This document shows positions 63,117 to 64,000 of a stretch of DNA of 64,000 bases, piece after piece. The translations under genes and the position numbers were made by a program. How positions within the stretch are numbered: the first letter of the stretch is position 1; every line of letters starts with the position of its first letter. Location of the stretch: assembly GCF_004123145.1 (NCBI RefSeq), contig NZ_SDKC01000001.1:1321501-1385500 (forward strand), written 5' to 3'. This stretch comes from Blautia faecicola (GTDB lineage: Bacteria; Bacillota; Clostridia; Lachnospirales; Lachnospiraceae). The notes under the pieces are model-generated. The model was not told where the DNA came from. It saw only the letters and a list, made by a program, of their open reading frames with translations, and did not search any database.

Positions 63117-63806
63117 ATGCCATATTATTTTTATGATGCAACCTATATATTGGTGCTGATCGGTGCGCTGATCAGTATGATTGCTTCCTGGAATGTAAAG
63201 AATACATTCCGGACATACAGCAGAGTATGGAACAGCAGAAATATCCCATCGCAGGACATCGCGCAGATGATCCTTCACGATGCCGGAATCTACGATGTAA
63301 GGATCGAGCGGATCCGCGGCGATCTGACCGATCATTATTCTCCGAATGAAAAAGTCCTTCGACTGTCCGATTCGGTATACGGATCGACATCCGTAGCGGC
63401 GATTGGTGTGGCAGCTCATGAGTGCGGGCATGCGATCCAGCATCAGGAAGGATATGCGCCGTTGAAACTCCGTTCCTTCTCCGTACCATTAGCCAACATC
63501 GGCTCCCGGCTTTCCTGGCCGATTATCGTGCTGGGACTGATCCTTGGATGGTCAGGGTTACTGGAAGTCGGTATTCTGTTATTTGTATTTGTGGTAGTCT
63601 TTCAGCTGATCACGCTTCCGGTGGAATTCGATGCCTCCCATCGCGCGATCCGGATCCTCGAAGCAAAACAGCTCTTCGGCGATCAGGAATTACAGGGCGC
63701 GAAGAAAGTTCTGACAGCTGCAGCACTCACCTATGTGGCAGCGCTTGCATCGGCGATTCTGCAGCTGGTTCGACTGATCCTGATCTCAAGACGGAACGAC
63801 GACTGA
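63117..63806 (+). CDS. Zinc metallopeptidase, YugP family
   Basis: A 229-residue membrane peptidase of the PF04298 (Zn_peptidase_2, YugP-like) family. An N-terminal membrane helix (residues 7-25), then the metal site AAHECGHAIQHQ, and hydrophobic segments at about 120-165 and 190-220 are seen. Another zinc ligand is probably in LPVEFDASHRAI. The active site is predicted on the cytosolic or membrane face. Physiological target unknown. A strong terminator follows. Confidence 0.9.
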   Translation: MPYYFYDATYILVLIGALISMIASWNVKNTFRTYSRVWNSRNIPSQDIAQMILHDAGIYDVRIERIRGDLTDHYSPNEKVLRLSDSVYGSTSVAAIGVAAHECGHAIQHQEGYAPLKLRSFSVPLANIGSRLSWPIIVLGLILGWSGLLEVGILLFVFVVVFQLITLPVEFDASHRAIRILEAKQLFGDQELQGAKKVLTAAALTYVAALASAILQLVRLILISRRNDD

Positions 63807-63852
63807 TAAAAACAGGAAAAGAATAAAGACTGAAATAGGAATAGGAAAAGGA

Positions 63853-63915
63853 ATACGCCCGTTCAGACAGGCAGGTAGCAACAGAAACCTGAAAAGTCTG
63901 AGCGGGCGTATCTGT
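63853..63915 (+). terminator. Terminator after zinc peptidase gene
   Basis: ATACGCCCGTTCAGAC / GTCTGAGCGGGCGTAT perfect 16-bp outer stem, with an inner CAGGT / ACCTG stem. Confidence 0.8.
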
Positions 63916-64000
63916 TTTCAGGAGCAATCTGTAATTGTAGTATATATGACTTGATTTTTGAAAAAACATATGCATAATATAAAAGCAAATGGTAACCAAA

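Noticed and set aside
1-64000. CRISPR arrays, tRNA, rRNA, insertion sequences or prophage genes
   Set aside because: No regularly spaced repeats, cloverleaf, rRNA segment, transposase or phage structural gene could be seen on either strand.
63951-64000. Promoter at the end of the window (TTGAAA ... TATAAA)
   Set aside because: The spacer would be only 14 bp and the downstream gene is outside the window, so it cannot be supported.

Overview
The window looks like a chromosomal segment of a spore-forming Clostridia, most likely Lachnospiraceae (Blautia/Dorea-like). This is inferred from the Gram-positive signals (strong AGGAGG ribosome binding sites, TTGACA/TATAAT promoters, T-box and riboswitch leaders), the sporulation genes (gerW, spoIIM, a spoVB-like flippase), and several family-level traits: a Met8-HemC fusion, CbiK-type lipoproteins, PF06541-type membrane proteins, permuted GH3 and many GH/AraC pairs. 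I see no phage, integrase island, insertion sequence, CRISPR array, rRNA or tRNA gene. The only tyrosine recombinase is a housekeeping XerD-like protein.

Layout. 1-2.6 kb: Nudix hydrolase, a small unknown gene, DUF2953 protein, GerW and a 31-45 residue membrane peptide. 2.6-4.2 kb: ABC-F ATPase. 4.3-11.7 kb: tetrapyrrole cluster, with cytosolic CbiK divergent from hemA, met8-hemC fusion, cobA-hemD fusion, hemB and hemL, which together carry glutamyl-tRNA to uroporphyrinogen III and on towards precorrin-2/sirohydrochlorin. 11.7-14.6 kb: MutS-like ATPase, RNase HI, YczE/YitT-type membrane protein. 14.7-18.9 kb: two consecutive units, each made of a strong promoter, a cobalamin riboswitch with terminator, and a CbiK-like lipoprotein. 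18.9-23.9 kb: T-box/tyrS, alaS, rpsU. 24-27.7 kb: PF06541 membrane protein, CapA-like protein, D,D-carboxypeptidase. 27.7-30.4 kb: GH13 alpha-glucosidase and AraC regulator. 30.5-33.2 kb: spoIIM, xerD, DAHP synthase, then a large foldback sequence. 33.7-39.4 kb: flippase, then iscR-iscS-nifU-mnmA-PHP phosphatase. 39.5-42.8 kb: gap-pgk-tpiA. 42.9-44.6 kb: thiC behind a TPP riboswitch. 44.8-49.7 kb: hom, then moxR-DUF58-DUF4129-like. 49.9-61.8 kb: two AraC/glycosidase pairs (GH2 and permuted GH3) around a YfcC transporter, an isoaspartyl dipeptidase and queA. 62.2-63.9 kb: small (p)ppGpp synthetase and a YugP-type zinc peptidase.

How the parts work together. The hem genes plus cytosolic CbiK form the corrin/siroheme branch point. 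The two riboswitch-controlled lipoproteins place the same chelatase fold outside the membrane under cobalamin repression, which is the most unusual feature here. The iscR-iscS-nifU-mnmA block couples Fe-S assembly and sulfur transfer to tRNA thiolation, and an IscR-like palindrome lies at its promoter. The three AraC/glycosidase pairs are typical of gut glycan foraging. Several intergenic gaps hold short hairpin repeats that recur across the window and are not explained by the genes.
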